A DNA stretch of 64,000 bases from Buchnera aphidicola (Artemisaphis artemisicola). GTDB lineage: Bacteria; Pseudomonadota; Gammaproteobacteria; Enterobacterales; Enterobacteriaceae. How positions within the stretch are numbered: position 1 is the first letter of the stretch; each line of letters begins with the position of its first letter. A model generated the notes under the pieces. The model had not been told where the DNA came from. It saw only the letters and a program-made list of their open reading frames with translations, and searched no databases. Location of the stretch: assembly GCF_005082365.1 (NCBI RefSeq), contig NZ_CP034900.1, positions 186,001-250,000 on the forward strand. The letters are read 5' to 3'. The translations under genes were made by a program, and so were the position numbers. This document shows, one piece after another, positions 31,329 to 41,271 of this stretch.

Positions 31329-31721
31329 ATGAATGATAAGGTAGCGATTGGTATTCTTATAAAAAATAATCAAGTATATATTACTAAAGGAAAATATAAA
31401 CAGAATATATGGGAGTTTCCAGGTGGAAAACTGAAAAAAGATGAAAATATAATACATGCATTAAAAAGAGAAATTTTAGAAGAAGTGGGAATTATAGTTT
31501 TAGAATCTGTTTTTTATCAACGTATAAAGTATATTCGTTGCAAAAAAAAAATAACATTGTATTTTTTTTTCATAATAAAATGGAAAGGTGAACCTTATAG
31601 TAGAGAAGGATATTTTTATATTTGGAAATCCATGCGTAATTTAAAATCTTCTCATTTTCCACCTGCAAACTCAAAAATTATAGCTTTCCTTAAAAAAGCA
31701 TCTGTTTTAGAAATATTTTAA
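31329..31721 (+). CDS. mutT: 8-oxo-dGTP diphosphatase
   Basis: Nudix hydrolase that removes oxidised dGTP from the pool. The Nudix box is intact: GGKLKKDENIIHALKREILEEVGI. The ATG at 31329 gives 130 residues (129 in E. coli) and aligns at AIGIL; an earlier in-frame start would overlap secA with unlike sequence. It lies 23 bases after secA and converges on coaE. With ung it is part of the window's damage-prevention set. Confidence 0.95.
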   Translation: MNDKVAIGILIKNNQVYITKGKYKQNIWEFPGGKLKKDENIIHALKREILEEVGIIVLESVFYQRIKYIRCKKKITLYFFFIIKWKGEPYSREGYFYIWKSMRNLKSSHFPPANSKIIAFLKKASVLEIF

Positions 31722-31743
31722 AGTAAATTAAATATAAAATATA

Positions 31744-32397
31744 TTAATAAAATTTTGTTAGATAATTTTTTTTAATATTCTTGTTTTTTTCATTTTTAAA
31801 ATTTTTTGCTAAGTATGAATAAAATTTATTAAAATAACAAACATATATATTTATTTTTTTTATTTCTTTTACATTAGAAATAATGTCATCTGATAGAGAA
31901 ATTCTTTGTTTTCTAGTTGCTTGTAATGAAATAATTTTTTTAGCATCTTGAATGCTGATTGTATCTCTAGTTACTATACGTTTAATTTGATTTTTTACAC
32001 TTGTATCAATTAAAAGAATACGATTTGCTCGTTTTTCTAGTTTTTTTTCAATCAGTAATGGTGTTACCCAGATACACCAAGAAGATTTTATTAATTTGAT
32101 TTGATTTTTAGTTTCTTGATAAACTTTAGGATGTAATAAATTTTCTAACCATATACGATAGTTTTTATTGCTAAATATATATTCTCGAAGTAATAGTCTA
32201 TTGATAGATTGATCTAAATTCAATATTTTTTTTCCAAATTTTTTTGTAATAGAATAAAATATTTGAACATCATACTTAATTATTTTTTTAGTAATAACAT
32301 CAGAATCAATAATATTAATACCTATTTTTTCAAAACGATTAGAGACGGTAGTTTTTCCACTACCAATACCACCAGTAAGTGCTACAATATAAGTCAT
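31744..32397 (-). CDS. coaE: dephospho-CoA kinase
   Basis: Last step of CoA synthesis. P-loop GGIGSGKTT at the N terminus, followed by IIDSDVI; the CoA-binding LLHPKVYQ and WVTPLLIEKK regions are recognisable. Length 217 against 206 in E. coli, the extra part being a lysine/asparagine-rich C-terminal tail. Convergent with mutT. Together with panBC it gives two parts of the pantothenate-to-CoA route in one window. Confidence 0.95.
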   Translation of the reverse strand: MTYIVALTGGIGSGKTTVSNRFEKIGINIIDSDVITKKIIKYDVQIFYSITKKFGKKILNLDQSINRLLLREYIFSNKNYRIWLENLLHPKVYQETKNQIKLIKSSWCIWVTPLLIEKKLEKRANRILLIDTSVKNQIKRIVTRDTISIQDAKKIISLQATRKQRISLSDDIISNVKEIKKINIYVCYFNKFYSYLAKNFKNEKNKNIKKNYLTKFY

Positions 32398-32505
32398 ATT
32401 TTTTATTTTATAGTGCTTATTTATTAATTTTTTAATTGAATATAAAATGCTATTTTAAAAAATTTTTATCTTCGTATTTTATATTTAAAATAGGATAATA
32501 ATTTT

Positions 32506-33555
32506 ATGAGAATTGAAGAAGATATTAAATTAGGTTTTAAAGATGTATTAATTAGACCAAAACGTTCTACTTTAAAAAGTCGTTCTCAAGTTGATCTTAT
32601 TCGTCGTTTTTCTTTTAAATATTCTTCTAGTTTTTGGTCGGGTATTCCTATTATCGCTGCAAATATGGATACAATAGGAACATTTTCAATGGTACGATCT
32701 TTATCAAAATTTAACATTCTTACAGCAGTTCATAAATATTATTCCTTGCAAGAATGGGAAAAATTTATCAATTCTTCTTCTAAAGATGTATTAAATCATA
32801 TAATTGTATCAATGGGAATCTCTAATGCAGATTTTTTAAAGATTAAAAAAATTTTTTTACTATCTTCAGAAATAAAATATATTTGCATTGATGTCGCAAA
32901 TGGTTATTCTGAACATATGGTATCTTTTGTAAAATTAGTAAGAAATTTTTTTTCAGATAAAATTATTTGTGCTGGTAATGTTGTGACTGGAGAAATGGTT
33001 GAAGAATTAATACTTGCTGGAGCAGATATAGTTAAAGTTGGCATTGGACCAGGTTCAGTATGTACAACAAGAGTTAAAACTGGAGTTGGATACCCTCAAC
33101 TTTCTGCTATTATAGAGTGTTCTGATGCAGCTCATGGATTAGACGGTCAAATTATTAGTGATGGAGGATGTACTGTTTCTGGAGATATTGCTAAAGCTTT
33201 TGGGGGAGGAGCAGATTTCGTTATGTTAGGAGGGATGCTTTCAGGTCATAATGAATGTTCAGGAGATATTATAGAAGAAAAATCGAAAAAATATATGTTG
33301 TTTTATGGAATGAGTTCTATTGTTGCAATGAATCGTCACTCTGGTGAAATAGCAGGATATCGTGCATCAGAAGGAAAAGTTGCTAAAATACCTTTTCGTG
33401 GAAGTGTCGATGTTACTATACGTGATATTTTAGGAGGTTTACGTTCTTCTTGTACTTATGTAGGAGCCCAAAAATTGAAAGAATTAACTAAAAGAACTAC
33501 ATTTATACGTGTTAGTGAACAAGAAAATTCTATTTTTAACATGTTTAAAGAATAG
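32506..33555 (+). CDS. guaC: GMP reductase
   Basis: Reduces GMP to IMP with NADPH. TIM-barrel protein of the IMPDH/GMPR family; the catalytic cysteine is in [11 protein letters not shown], and [16 protein letters not shown] is the conserved C-terminal part. The absence of a CBS domain and the 349-residue length (347 in E. coli) separate it from IMP dehydrogenase. It is followed by a strong terminator. Confidence 0.97.
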   Translation: MRIEEDIKLGFKDVLIRPKRSTLKSRSQVDLIRRFSFKYSSSFWSGIPIIAANMDTIGTFSMVRSLSKFNILTAVHKYYSLQEWEKFINSSSKDVLNHIIVSMGISNADFLKIKKIFLLSSEIKYICIDVANGYSEHMVSFVKLVRNFFSDKIICAGNVVTGEMVEELILAGADIVKVGIGPGSVCTTRVKTGVGYPQLSAIIECSDAAHGLDGQIISDGGCTVSGDIAKAFGGGADFVMLGGMLSGHNECSGDIIEEKSKKYMLFYGMSSIVAMNRHSGEIAGYRASEGKVAKIPFRGSVDVTIRDILGGLRSSCTYVGAQKLKELTKRTTFIRVSEQENSIFNMFKE

Positions 33556-33580
33556 AAAATATTTTATATTTAATTCTTAT

Positions 33581-33630
33581 AAAATCAATAAAATTAATTA
33601 TGTAAATATTTAATTTTATTGATTTTTTTT
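33581..33630 (+). terminator. intrinsic terminator after guaC
   Basis: Perfect 17-base arms (33581-33597 and 33610-33626) around a 12-base loop, with the T run extending to 33630. It lies 25 bases after the guaC stop and separates it from the PDH operon. Confidence 0.8.
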
Positions 33631-33766
33631 AAATATTTATTATATAAGTTGTATTGTACTGCAATATATAAAATTTATTGTTTAAAACTAACGTACTATA
33701 AAAATTTTTACAGATTAAATATTAATTTAACCATTAAATATCTATAATATATAAGGAATTTATACC

Positions 33767-36430
33767 ATGTCAGAACATTTATATGATGACGTGGATCCAA
33801 TTGAAACAAGTGATTGGATACAAGCTATTGAATCTGTCATTCATCAAGAAGGTATTGAAAGAGCTCGTTTTTTAATTGAAAAAGTTTTAAAAAAATCTAA
33901 ACTTAATAAAGTAGAATTTTTTAGATCTTTCTTTACTAGTGATTATATTAATACTATTTGCAGTGAAGATGAAGTTGAATATCCTGGAAATCTAATTTTA
34001 GAAAAACGTATACGTTCAGCAATTCGTTGGAATGCCATTATGATGGTATTACGTGCATCAAAAAAAAATTTAGAATTAGGAGGTCATTTATCATCTTTTC
34101 AATCATCTGCAACTATATATGAAGTATGTTTTAATCATTTTTTTCGATCTAAAAATAATAAAGATGGAGGAGATTTAGTTTATTTTCAAGGTCATATCTC
34201 TCCAGGCATTTATGCTAGATCTTTTCTAGAAGGACGATTATCAGAAAATCAAGTTAATAATTTTAGACAAGAAGTTGATGGAAAAGGTTTGTCTTCTTAT
34301 CCTCATCCTAAATTAATGCCAAATTTTTGGCAATTTCCTACTGTATCTATGGGACTTGGACCACTTTGTTCTATTTATCAAGCTAAATTTTTAAAATATT
34401 TACAACATAGAGAGTTAAAAAATACTTCAAATCAAGTTGTTTACGCTTTTTTAGGAGATGGTGAGATGGATGAGCCAGAATCTAAAGGTGCTATTTCTGT
34501 AGCTGTTCGTGAACAATTAGATAATTTAATATTTATTATCAACTGTAATTTACAAAGATTAGATGGTCCAGTAATAGGTAATGGAAAAATTATTAATGAA
34601 TTAGAAAGTTTTTTTTATGGTGCAGGATGGAAAGTTATAAAAGTTATTTGGGGAAGTCGATGGGACTGTTTATTAAAAAAAGATAAAAGCGGTAAATTAG
34701 TTCAGTTAATGAATGAAACCGTTGATGGTGATTATCAAAATTTAAAATCTAAAGATGGTGCATATGTTCGAAAATATTTTTTTGGAAAATATAAAGAAAC
34801 ACTTGAATTAGTTAAACATATGACAGACGAAGAAATATGGCAATTAAACAGAGGAGGACATGATCCTAAAAAAATGTTTAATGCTTTAAAAAAAGCAAAA
34901 GATACAAAAAATAAACCTACAGTCATTTTAGCGCATACTGTTAAAGGCTATGGAATGGGGACTTCTGCGGAAGGTAAAAATATTGCTCATCAAATAAAAA
35001 AAATAAATATTGATGGCATTAAATATATTCGAAATCGTTTCAATATTCCAATATTAGATGATGATATAAATCAATTACCATATATTACTTTTGACAAACA
35101 TTCTGAAGAATATTCCTATATACATTCTCAAAGAAAAAAATTAGGAGGATATATTCCTTTTCGTTTATCTAATTTTACTGCTCAATTAATTTTACCAGAA
35201 CTGATAGATTTTAAATCACTATTAGGAGAACAAAATAAAGATATTTCTACAACTATGGCTTTTGTGCGTGTTTTAAATATTATTTTAAAAAATAATTGCA
35301 TAAAAAATTTAATAGTCCCTATTATTGCTGATGAAGCACGAACCTTTGGTATGGAAGGATTATTTAGAAAAATTGGAATTTATAATTCTAGAGGTCAAAA
35401 GTACATTCCTCAAGATCGTGAACAATTAGCATATTATAAAGAAGCAAGAAATGGTCAAATATTACAAGAAGGCATTAATGAATTAGGTGCAGCTGCATCT
35501 TGGTTGGCTGCTGCTACTTCTTATAGTACTAATAATTTTCCAATGATTCCCTTTTATATTTATTATTCAATATTTGGTTTTCAAAGGATAGGGGATCTAT
35601 TTTGGGCGGCTGGTGATCAGCAAGCAAGAGGTTTCTTGATTGGAGGAACTTCAGGAAGAACAACATTAAATGGTGAAGGATTACAACATGAAGATGGACA
35701 TAGTCATATACAATCTTTAACAGTTCCTAACTGTATTTCTTATGATCCTTCTTTTGCTTATGAGATTGCCGTAATCATACAAAATGGATTAAAACGTATG
35801 TACGGACCTACTCAAGAAAATATATATTATTATATTACTACAATTAATGAAAACTATCATATGCCAGCTATGCCTGAAGGTGTAGAAGAAGGAATTTGTA
35901 AAGGGATATATAAATTAAAAACTTTAAACGGTAATAAATTAAAAGTTCAATTATTAGGTTCAGGTGCAATTTTACGTTCTGTTTGTGAGGCTGCAGAAAT
36001 TTTATTAAAAGATTATTTTATTACAACAGATATATATAGTGTTACTTCTTTTACAGAACTATCTAGAAATGGAGAAGATTGTGAAAGATGGAACATGTTA
36101 AATCCTAATAAAGAAAATAAAATAGCATATATAAAACAAGTAATGAATAATAGTCCTGCTGTTGCAGCTACAGATTACATGAAGTTATTTGCGGAACAAA
36201 TTCGTCGTTATATTCCATCAAAAGAATATTACGTATTAGGAACAGATGGTTTTGGACGTTCAGATAGTCGCAATAAATTACGTGATCATTTTGAAGTAAG
36301 TGCATGTTATATCGTTGTAGCTGCTTTAAGTTTATTAGCTAAACTAGATAATATTGATAAGCAAATAGTAGAAGATGCAATTATTAAATTTAATATTAAT
36401 CCTGAAAAAATTAATCCGCGCTTAGCTTGA
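33767..36430 (+). CDS. aceE: pyruvate dehydrogenase E1 component
   Basis: Homodimeric thiamine-diphosphate enzyme that decarboxylates pyruvate and acetylates the E2 lipoyl group. The 887 residues equal the E. coli length. The TPP/Mg motif GDGEMDEPESKG ... NCNLQRLDGPV and the LQHEDGHSH stretch are visible. AGGAA precedes the ATG. First gene of aceE-aceF-lpdA; no pdhR regulator gene lies before it. Confidence 0.99.
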   Translation: MSEHLYDDVDPIETSDWIQAIESVIHQEGIERARFLIEKVLKKSKLNKVEFFRSFFTSDYINTICSEDEVEYPGNLILEKRIRSAIRWNAIMMVLRASKKNLELGGHLSSFQSSATIYEVCFNHFFRSKNNKDGGDLVYFQGHISPGIYARSFLEGRLSENQVNNFRQEVDGKGLSSYPHPKLMPNFWQFPTVSMGLGPLCSIYQAKFLKYLQHRELKNTSNQVVYAFLGDGEMDEPESKGAISVAVREQLDNLIFIINCNLQRLDGPVIGNGKIINELESFFYGAGWKVIKVIWGSRWDCLLKKDKSGKLVQLMNETVDGDYQNLKSKDGAYVRKYFFGKYKETLELVKHMTDEEIWQLNRGGHDPKKMFNALKKAKDTKNKPTVILAHTVKGYGMGTSAEGKNIAHQIKKINIDGIKYIRNRFNIPILDDDINQLPYITFDKHSEEYSYIHSQRKKLGGYIPFRLSNFTAQLILPELIDFKSLLGEQNKDISTTMAFVRVLNIILKNNCIKNLIVPIIADEARTFGMEGLFRKIGIYNSRGQKYIPQDREQLAYYKEARNGQILQEGINELGAAASWLAAATSYSTNNFPMIPFYIYYSIFGFQRIGDLFWAAGDQQARGFLIGGTSGRTTLNGEGLQHEDGHSHIQSLTVPNCISYDPSFAYEIAVIIQNGLKRMYGPTQENIYYYITTINENYHMPAMPEGVEEGICKGIYKLKTLNGNKLKVQLLGSGAILRSVCEAAEILLKDYFITTDIYSVTSFTELSRNGEDCERWNMLNPNKENKIAYIKQVMNNSPAVAATDYMKLFAEQIRRYIPSKEYYVLGTDGFGRSDSRNKLRDHFEVSACYIVVAALSLLAKLDNIDKQIVEDAIIKFNINPEKINPRLA

Positions 36431-36445
36431 GGAGTAAAAATAAAA

Positions 36446-37672
36446 GTGGATATTGAAGTAAAAATGCCTGATGTTGGTTTAGATGAAGTAGAAGTAATAG
36501 AAATATTAGTAAAAGTTCATGATCAAGTGGATTTAGAACAGGGACTAATAACTATAGAAGGAGATAAAGCGTCTATGGAAATACCATCTCCTATATCAGG
36601 TATAGTAAAAAAGATTTATGTAAAAATTGGTGATAAAATTAAATTATCTACTCCTATCATGATTTTAAAAAAAAATGATCTGAATAATGATACAAAAGAG
36701 ACAAATATAAACTCTTTTAAAAAAGAAGAAAAGAATTCAAATGATATTAATGAAATTTTAAACAATAATTATAAAAAAAATATTTTTGTTCATGCTACTC
36801 CAGTAATCAGGCGTTTAGCGCGAAATTTAAATATTGATTTACAAAAAGTATTTGGTACTGGTCGTAAAAATAGAATTTTAAAAGATGATATAGAAAAATA
36901 TTATAACATTTCTAAAGCTAATATTCCGGAAGATAATAATAGAATTAATTTAAATATTTTAAAAAATAGAAAAACAGAAGAAATTGAATTAGGTTCTCTA
37001 CAAAAAAATATTGGTGATAATCTTCATAAAAATTGGATTAATATTCCTCATGTTACACAGTTTGATGAAGTAAATATTACTATTTTAGAAGAATTTCGTA
37101 AAAAATATAATTCTGAAAATAAAAATTCAAAACAAGTAAATAATAATATTACAATTTTAGTTTTCGTAATCAAAGTCGTTGCTCATGCATTAGAAAAATT
37201 TCCTATTTTTAATAGTTCTTTAAATATAGATAATAAAAAAATTATTTTTAAAAAATATATTAACATAGGAGTTGCTGTAGATGTAAATAATGGTTTATTA
37301 GTTCCTGTATTAAGAGATGTCAATAAAAAAAATATCGAACAATTATCTTATGAACTTATGTGTTTATCAGAAAAAGCAAGAAGAAAAACATTAAATACAT
37401 CTGAAATGACAGAAGGTTGTTTTACAATATCTAATTTAGGAAAAATTGGAGGTGGTTGGTTTTCTCCTATAATTAATGCACCTGAAGTAGCTATTCTTGG
37501 TATTTCTAGATCTCAAATCAAACCATTTTGGAATGGAAAAGAATTTATTCCATCTTTAATGCTCCCATTATCTTTATCTTATGATCATCGTGTAATTAAT
37601 GGAGCTGATGCAGCACGTTTTATTACATTTATTAACAAGTTATTATCTGATATTCATTTTTTAATTATGTAA
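36446..37672 (+). CDS. aceF: pyruvate dehydrogenase E2, dihydrolipoyl acetyltransferase, single lipoyl domain
   Basis: Core of the PDH complex that passes the acetyl group to CoA. The start is GTG at 36446, with GAGG upstream. One lipoyl domain (about residues 1-75) carries the lipoyl lysine at 41 in GDKASME; a linker, the peripheral subunit-binding domain (ATPVIRRLARNLNIDL), then the catalytic domain ending YDHRVINGADAARF follow. At 408 residues it is much shorter than the 630-residue E. coli protein because it has one lipoyl domain instead of three. Confidence 0.98.
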   Translation: MDIEVKMPDVGLDEVEVIEILVKVHDQVDLEQGLITIEGDKASMEIPSPISGIVKKIYVKIGDKIKLSTPIMILKKNDLNNDTKETNINSFKKEEKNSNDINEILNNNYKKNIFVHATPVIRRLARNLNIDLQKVFGTGRKNRILKDDIEKYYNISKANIPEDNNRINLNILKNRKTEEIELGSLQKNIGDNLHKNWINIPHVTQFDEVNITILEEFRKKYNSENKNSKQVNNNITILVFVIKVVAHALEKFPIFNSSLNIDNKKIIFKKYINIGVAVDVNNGLLVPVLRDVNKKNIEQLSYELMCLSEKARRKTLNTSEMTEGCFTISNLGKIGGGWFSPIINAPEVAILGISRSQIKPFWNGKEFIPSLMLPLSLSYDHRVINGADAARFITFINKLLSDIHFLIM

Positions 37673-37680
37673 TGTTTATT

Positions 37681-37709
37681 TTTTAATAAAAAATAATATT
37701 TTATTAAAA
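37681..37709. other. intercistronic hairpin between aceF and lpdA
   Basis: Perfect 11-base arms TTTTAATAAAA (37681-37691) and TTTTATTAAAA (37699-37709) with a 7-base loop, 8 bases after the aceF stop. It could limit read-through or protect the upstream message; it is all A/T, so its stability is modest. Confidence 0.4.
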
Positions 37710-37732
37710 TTTATTATATAAGAGGTTATATA

Positions 37733-39148
37733 ATGTGTCAAAAGATTTATGCACAAGTAGTAATTATTGGATCAGGTCCATCTGGTTATTCTGCAGCTTT
37801 TCGTTGTGCGGATTTAGGTTTAGATACTGTTTTAATAGAACGTTATGATAAATTAGGAGGCGTTTGCTTAAATGTTGGATGCATTCCTTCAAAATCCTTA
37901 CTTCACATAGCAAAAGTTATAAAAGAAGCAAAAGAATTAAATATAGCAGGTGTTTCATATAATAAACCAGTTATTAATATTGATAAAATTAAAGATTGGA
38001 AAAATAGTATTATCAATAAATTAACTAGTGGTTTATCTAGTATGAGAGAAAGAAGGAAGGTAAGATTTTTTCAAGGAAATGCTATTTTTAATACTGACAA
38101 AAGTCTTATAGTTGAAAATCAAAAAGATAAATTTATCATTTTTTTTGATAATGCAATCATTGCAACTGGTTCTAAACCAATTAAAATTCCTTCAATATCT
38201 TATAATGATGAAAGAATTTGGGATTCAACTGATGCTTTGTCATTAAAAATGATACCAAATCGTTTTTTAATTATAGGAAGTGGAATTATTGGTTTAGAAA
38301 TGGCAACAGTATATAGTGCTTTAGGTTCTAAAGTAGACGTAATTGACCGATTTAAACATTTTATGCCTATGTTAGACAAGGATGTTTCAGATGTATATAT
38401 AAAATCTATTAATCAAAGATTTAATTTAATGTTAAATACTTATGTAGAAAATATTGAATCAGCAAAAAATGAATTAATAGTACATATGATTAAAGATAAT
38501 CTTGATAAAAAAAACAAATATTATGATGCTGTTTTAGTAGCAATAGGAAGAAAACCTAACATTACTTCATTGGGATTAGAAAAAATAGGATTAAAAATAA
38601 ACCATTTAGGTTTTATTCAAGTAAACAATCAATTAAGAACTAATATTTCTCATATTTATGCTGTTGGTGATGTAACTGGAGCTCCTATGTTGGCTCATAA
38701 AGGAGTTCATGAAGCACATATTGCAGCAGAAGTTATATCTGGTAAAAATCATTATTTCGAGCCGCAAGTTATTCCATCAATAGCTTATACTGAACCAGAA
38801 ATTGCATGGGTAGGATTGAACGAAAAGGAATCTAAAAATAAAAAAATAGATTATGAAGTTGCTATTTTTCCTTGGAGTGCTTCTGGTAGGGCTATTGCCT
38901 CTAATTGTACAGTAGGTATAACAAAATTACTTTTTAATAAAAGTAATAATAAAATTATTGGCGGTTCTATTGTAGGATCAAATGCTGGAGAGTTAATTGG
39001 AGAAATTGGACTGGCAGTAGAAATGGGATGTGATGCTGAAGATATTGCACTGACTATTCATGCTCATCCTACTTTATATGAATCAATTGGATTATCTGCT
39101 GAAATTTTTCAAGGAACTGTAACCGATTTATTAAATGTAAAAAAATAA
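37733..39148 (+). CDS. lpdA: dihydrolipoyl dehydrogenase (E3)
   Basis: Flavoprotein that reoxidises the lipoyl groups of PDH and 2-oxoglutarate dehydrogenase. The FAD motif GSGPSGYSAA, the redox disulfide in GGVCLNVGCIPSKSL, the NAD motif GSGIIGLEMA and the C-terminal HAHPTLYES with the catalytic His are all present. Length 471 against 474 in E. coli. It ends the PDH operon and is followed by the unusual long palindrome. Confidence 0.98.
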   Translation: MCQKIYAQVVIIGSGPSGYSAAFRCADLGLDTVLIERYDKLGGVCLNVGCIPSKSLLHIAKVIKEAKELNIAGVSYNKPVINIDKIKDWKNSIINKLTSGLSSMRERRKVRFFQGNAIFNTDKSLIVENQKDKFIIFFDNAIIATGSKPIKIPSISYNDERIWDSTDALSLKMIPNRFLIIGSGIIGLEMATVYSALGSKVDVIDRFKHFMPMLDKDVSDVYIKSINQRFNLMLNTYVENIESAKNELIVHMIKDNLDKKNKYYDAVLVAIGRKPNITSLGLEKIGLKINHLGFIQVNNQLRTNISHIYAVGDVTGAPMLAHKGVHEAHIAAEVISGKNHYFEPQVIPSIAYTEPEIAWVGLNEKESKNKKIDYEVAIFPWSASGRAIASNCTVGITKLLFNKSNNKIIGGSIVGSNAGELIGEIGLAVEMGCDAEDIALTIHAHPTLYESIGLSAEIFQGTVTDLLNVKK

Positions 39149-39179
39149 TGTATTTTAATTTTTTTAAAATTTTCATTTA

Positions 39180-39276
39180 AACTCAAACAATTAATTTTCA
39201 TTCAAACAAGAAAAGATTATAGAAATTTTATTTCTATAATCTTTTCTTGTTTGAATGAAAATTAATTGTTTGAGTT
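39180..39276. repeat. perfect 47-bp inverted repeat, 3-base loop, between lpdA and speD
   Basis: The arms 39180-39226 and 39230-39276 are exact reverse complements with only TTT between them. It fills most of the 150-base gap between the convergent lpdA and speD stop codons. Complementarity stops sharply at the ends. There is no classical T tract after either arm, although the upper stem (AAAAGATTATAGAAAT side) is followed by a T-rich arm in both directions. It may act as a two-way terminator or mRNA end protector; the perfection and length exceed what either needs. Confidence 0.97.
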
Positions 39277-39298
39277 GCTTAATTGAAAAAATTTTTAA

Positions 39299-40111
39299 TT
39301 AAATATTGCATGAGTTTGAATCTATTATAGACATATTTTTTCCATAATATATTTCTCTCATTTCTTTCCATAATAAATTAATAATATGAGTATATTCTTC
39401 CTTTTTCAAATCTTTTAAATGAATATTAAATAAATAATTTTTTAAATTAAATTCCCTTAACAACATACGAGTATGAAAAATGTTTTCTTGATATACATTA
39501 ACGTCAACCATATCATACATTGATTTTATATCTTCAGACATAAAATTTTGAATAGAATTTATTTTATGATCAATAAAATGTTTAATACCATAAATATCAC
39601 GAGTAAACCCCCTTACGCGATATTCAATAGTTACAATATCTGATTCTAACTGATGTATAAGATAATTTAATGCATTTAAAGGTGATATAATTCCACATGT
39701 TGATACTTCAATATCAGCACGAAAAGTACAAATACCACTTTGAGGATGGCTTTCTGGATATGTATGTACACAAATATGACTTTTGTCTAAGTGAGCTAGA
39801 ACAGAAGAAGATATAATCTTATTATTTAAGATATTTATCTTATCTGAATTAATAGGTTCTTCACATACTAAAATAGTAACACTTGCACCTTGAGGTTCAT
39901 AATCTTGATGAAATATATTTAATACGTTGGCGCCAATAATCGAACAGGTTTTTTTTAATATTTTAGTTAAACGAATAGCATTATATTGTTCGTCAATGTA
40001 AGAAATATAACTATTTTGAGAATCATTAGTATTCGCATAACAAATATCATAGATACAAAAACTTAGGCTTTTAGTTAAATTATTAAAGCCATATAATTTT
40101 AGTTTTTGCAA
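39299..40111 (-). CDS. speD: S-adenosylmethionine decarboxylase proenzyme
   Basis: Makes decarboxylated SAM, the aminopropyl donor for spermidine. The self-cleavage site that yields the pyruvoyl group is Lys110-Ser111 in [16 protein letters not shown]. The start is TTG at 40111, with AGGAGA about 9 bases upstream, aligning with E. coli KLKLHGFNNL. Length 270 against 264. It follows speE by 26 bases on the same strand and is the end of that transcript. Confidence 0.97.
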   Translation of the reverse strand: MQKLKLYGFNNLTKSLSFCIYDICYANTNDSQNSYISYIDEQYNAIRLTKILKKTCSIIGANVLNIFHQDYEPQGASVTILVCEEPINSDKINILNNKIISSSVLAHLDKSHICVHTYPESHPQSGICTFRADIEVSTCGIISPLNALNYLIHQLESDIVTIEYRVRGFTRDIYGIKHFIDHKINSIQNFMSEDIKSMYDMVDVNVYQENIFHTRMLLREFNLKNYLFNIHLKDLKKEEYTHIINLLWKEMREIYYGKNMSIIDSNSCNI

Positions 40112-40137
40112 TTTAATTACTCTCCTATAAAAGGATT

Positions 40138-40998
40138 TTAACTTTCATCTAATGCGTTTAGCATGTATTGAGGTAAATAAAAACTACTTGTATGAATTTT
40201 AGCATTATAGTAATTAAAAGATAATTTTGTCTTTTTTATACTTGATTCTAATTTTTTTATGTTTTTTTGAGAAAATTCTATATTGTCGCTACCCCATGCA
40301 AAAACCATCATTCCACCATAATAACTGGGAACATTTATTTGATAAAATTTTACATCATAAAAATATTTTTTTAAATTTTTATAAGTAAGAATTGCTTCAT
40401 TTTTTTGAAGAAAAAAAACTCCGTTTTGAGCTACAAAAATACCATTTTTATTAAGATGATTTTTACAGTTAGAATAAAATTCTGATTTAAATAAATTTTT
40501 TCCACAACTGATAGGATCTGTAGAATCTGATATTATCAGATCAAATTTTTCTTTTGTTGTTTGTATAAAATGCAAGCCATCATCAATAATTAATTTCAAA
40601 CGAGAATCTTCGTAAGCATTACAACTGTGATTAGGAAAATACTTTTTACATAAATTAATAATATCAATATCAATTTCAACCATGGTAATTTTTTCAACTT
40701 TTTTATGTTTGCAAACTTCTCTTAATATACCCCCATCACCTCCTCCTATGATTAATATGTTTTTTATTTGACCATGAGCAAACATTGGAACATGAGTTAA
40801 CATTTCATGATATATGAATTCATCATGTTCAGTTGTTTGAACAATATCATCTATTGCCATGATTTTTCCAAAAATAGAATTTTTAAAAATTATTACTTTA
40901 TGATATGTAGTTTTTTTTTGATATAAAAGTTTATCAATTGTAAAATATTGTCCAGTATGACAGTAAAGTTTTTCGTGCCATGTATTTTCTTTTTCCAT
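40138..40998 (-). CDS. speE: spermidine synthase
   Basis: Transfers the aminopropyl group to putrescine, releasing methylthioadenosine. The SAM-like binding loop [13 protein letters not shown] and the DSTDP motif are clear. The ATG at 40998 (MEKENTWHE) aligns with E. coli; an ATG at 41031 in the same frame would add 11 residues. Length 286 against 288. First gene of speE-speD. Confidence 0.97.
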   Translation of the reverse strand: MEKENTWHEKLYCHTGQYFTIDKLLYQKKTTYHKVIIFKNSIFGKIMAIDDIVQTTEHDEFIYHEMLTHVPMFAHGQIKNILIIGGGDGGILREVCKHKKVEKITMVEIDIDIINLCKKYFPNHSCNAYEDSRLKLIIDDGLHFIQTTKEKFDLIISDSTDPISCGKNLFKSEFYSNCKNHLNKNGIFVAQNGVFFLQKNEAILTYKNLKKYFYDVKFYQINVPSYYGGMMVFAWGSDNIEFSQKNIKKLESSIKKTKLSFNYYNAKIHTSSFYLPQYMLNALDES

Positions 40999-41074
40999 GG
41001 GTTTATTTGTATATCCTATAAAGTGTAGCATTCTAGATTATTTTGGGATTAATAAAAATTATGAGTGTTGTAAA

Positions 41075-41104
41075 ATAATACATCTTATTTTTACAGTTTT
41101 TCAA
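41075..41104 (-). promoter_or_regulatory. candidate speE-speD promoter
   Basis: On the minus strand TTGAAA (41099-41104) and TATTAT (41075-41080) are 18 bases apart, about 77-106 bases upstream of the speE ATG. The rest of the 273-base gap to mtn shows no gene. Confidence 0.4.
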
Positions 41105-41271
41105 AGAAGGATAATGATTTTCATAAAAATTTATTTTTAAAAAATTAATTTAATTTCTTTTACGAATATATTCTTTAAAAACAATTTAATTTATAAATGA
41201 GTTCTCTTACTATAGAGATTATCAAAAATAATATAAAAGTGCTATTATTTATTAAAGAGATTTTATGACAT

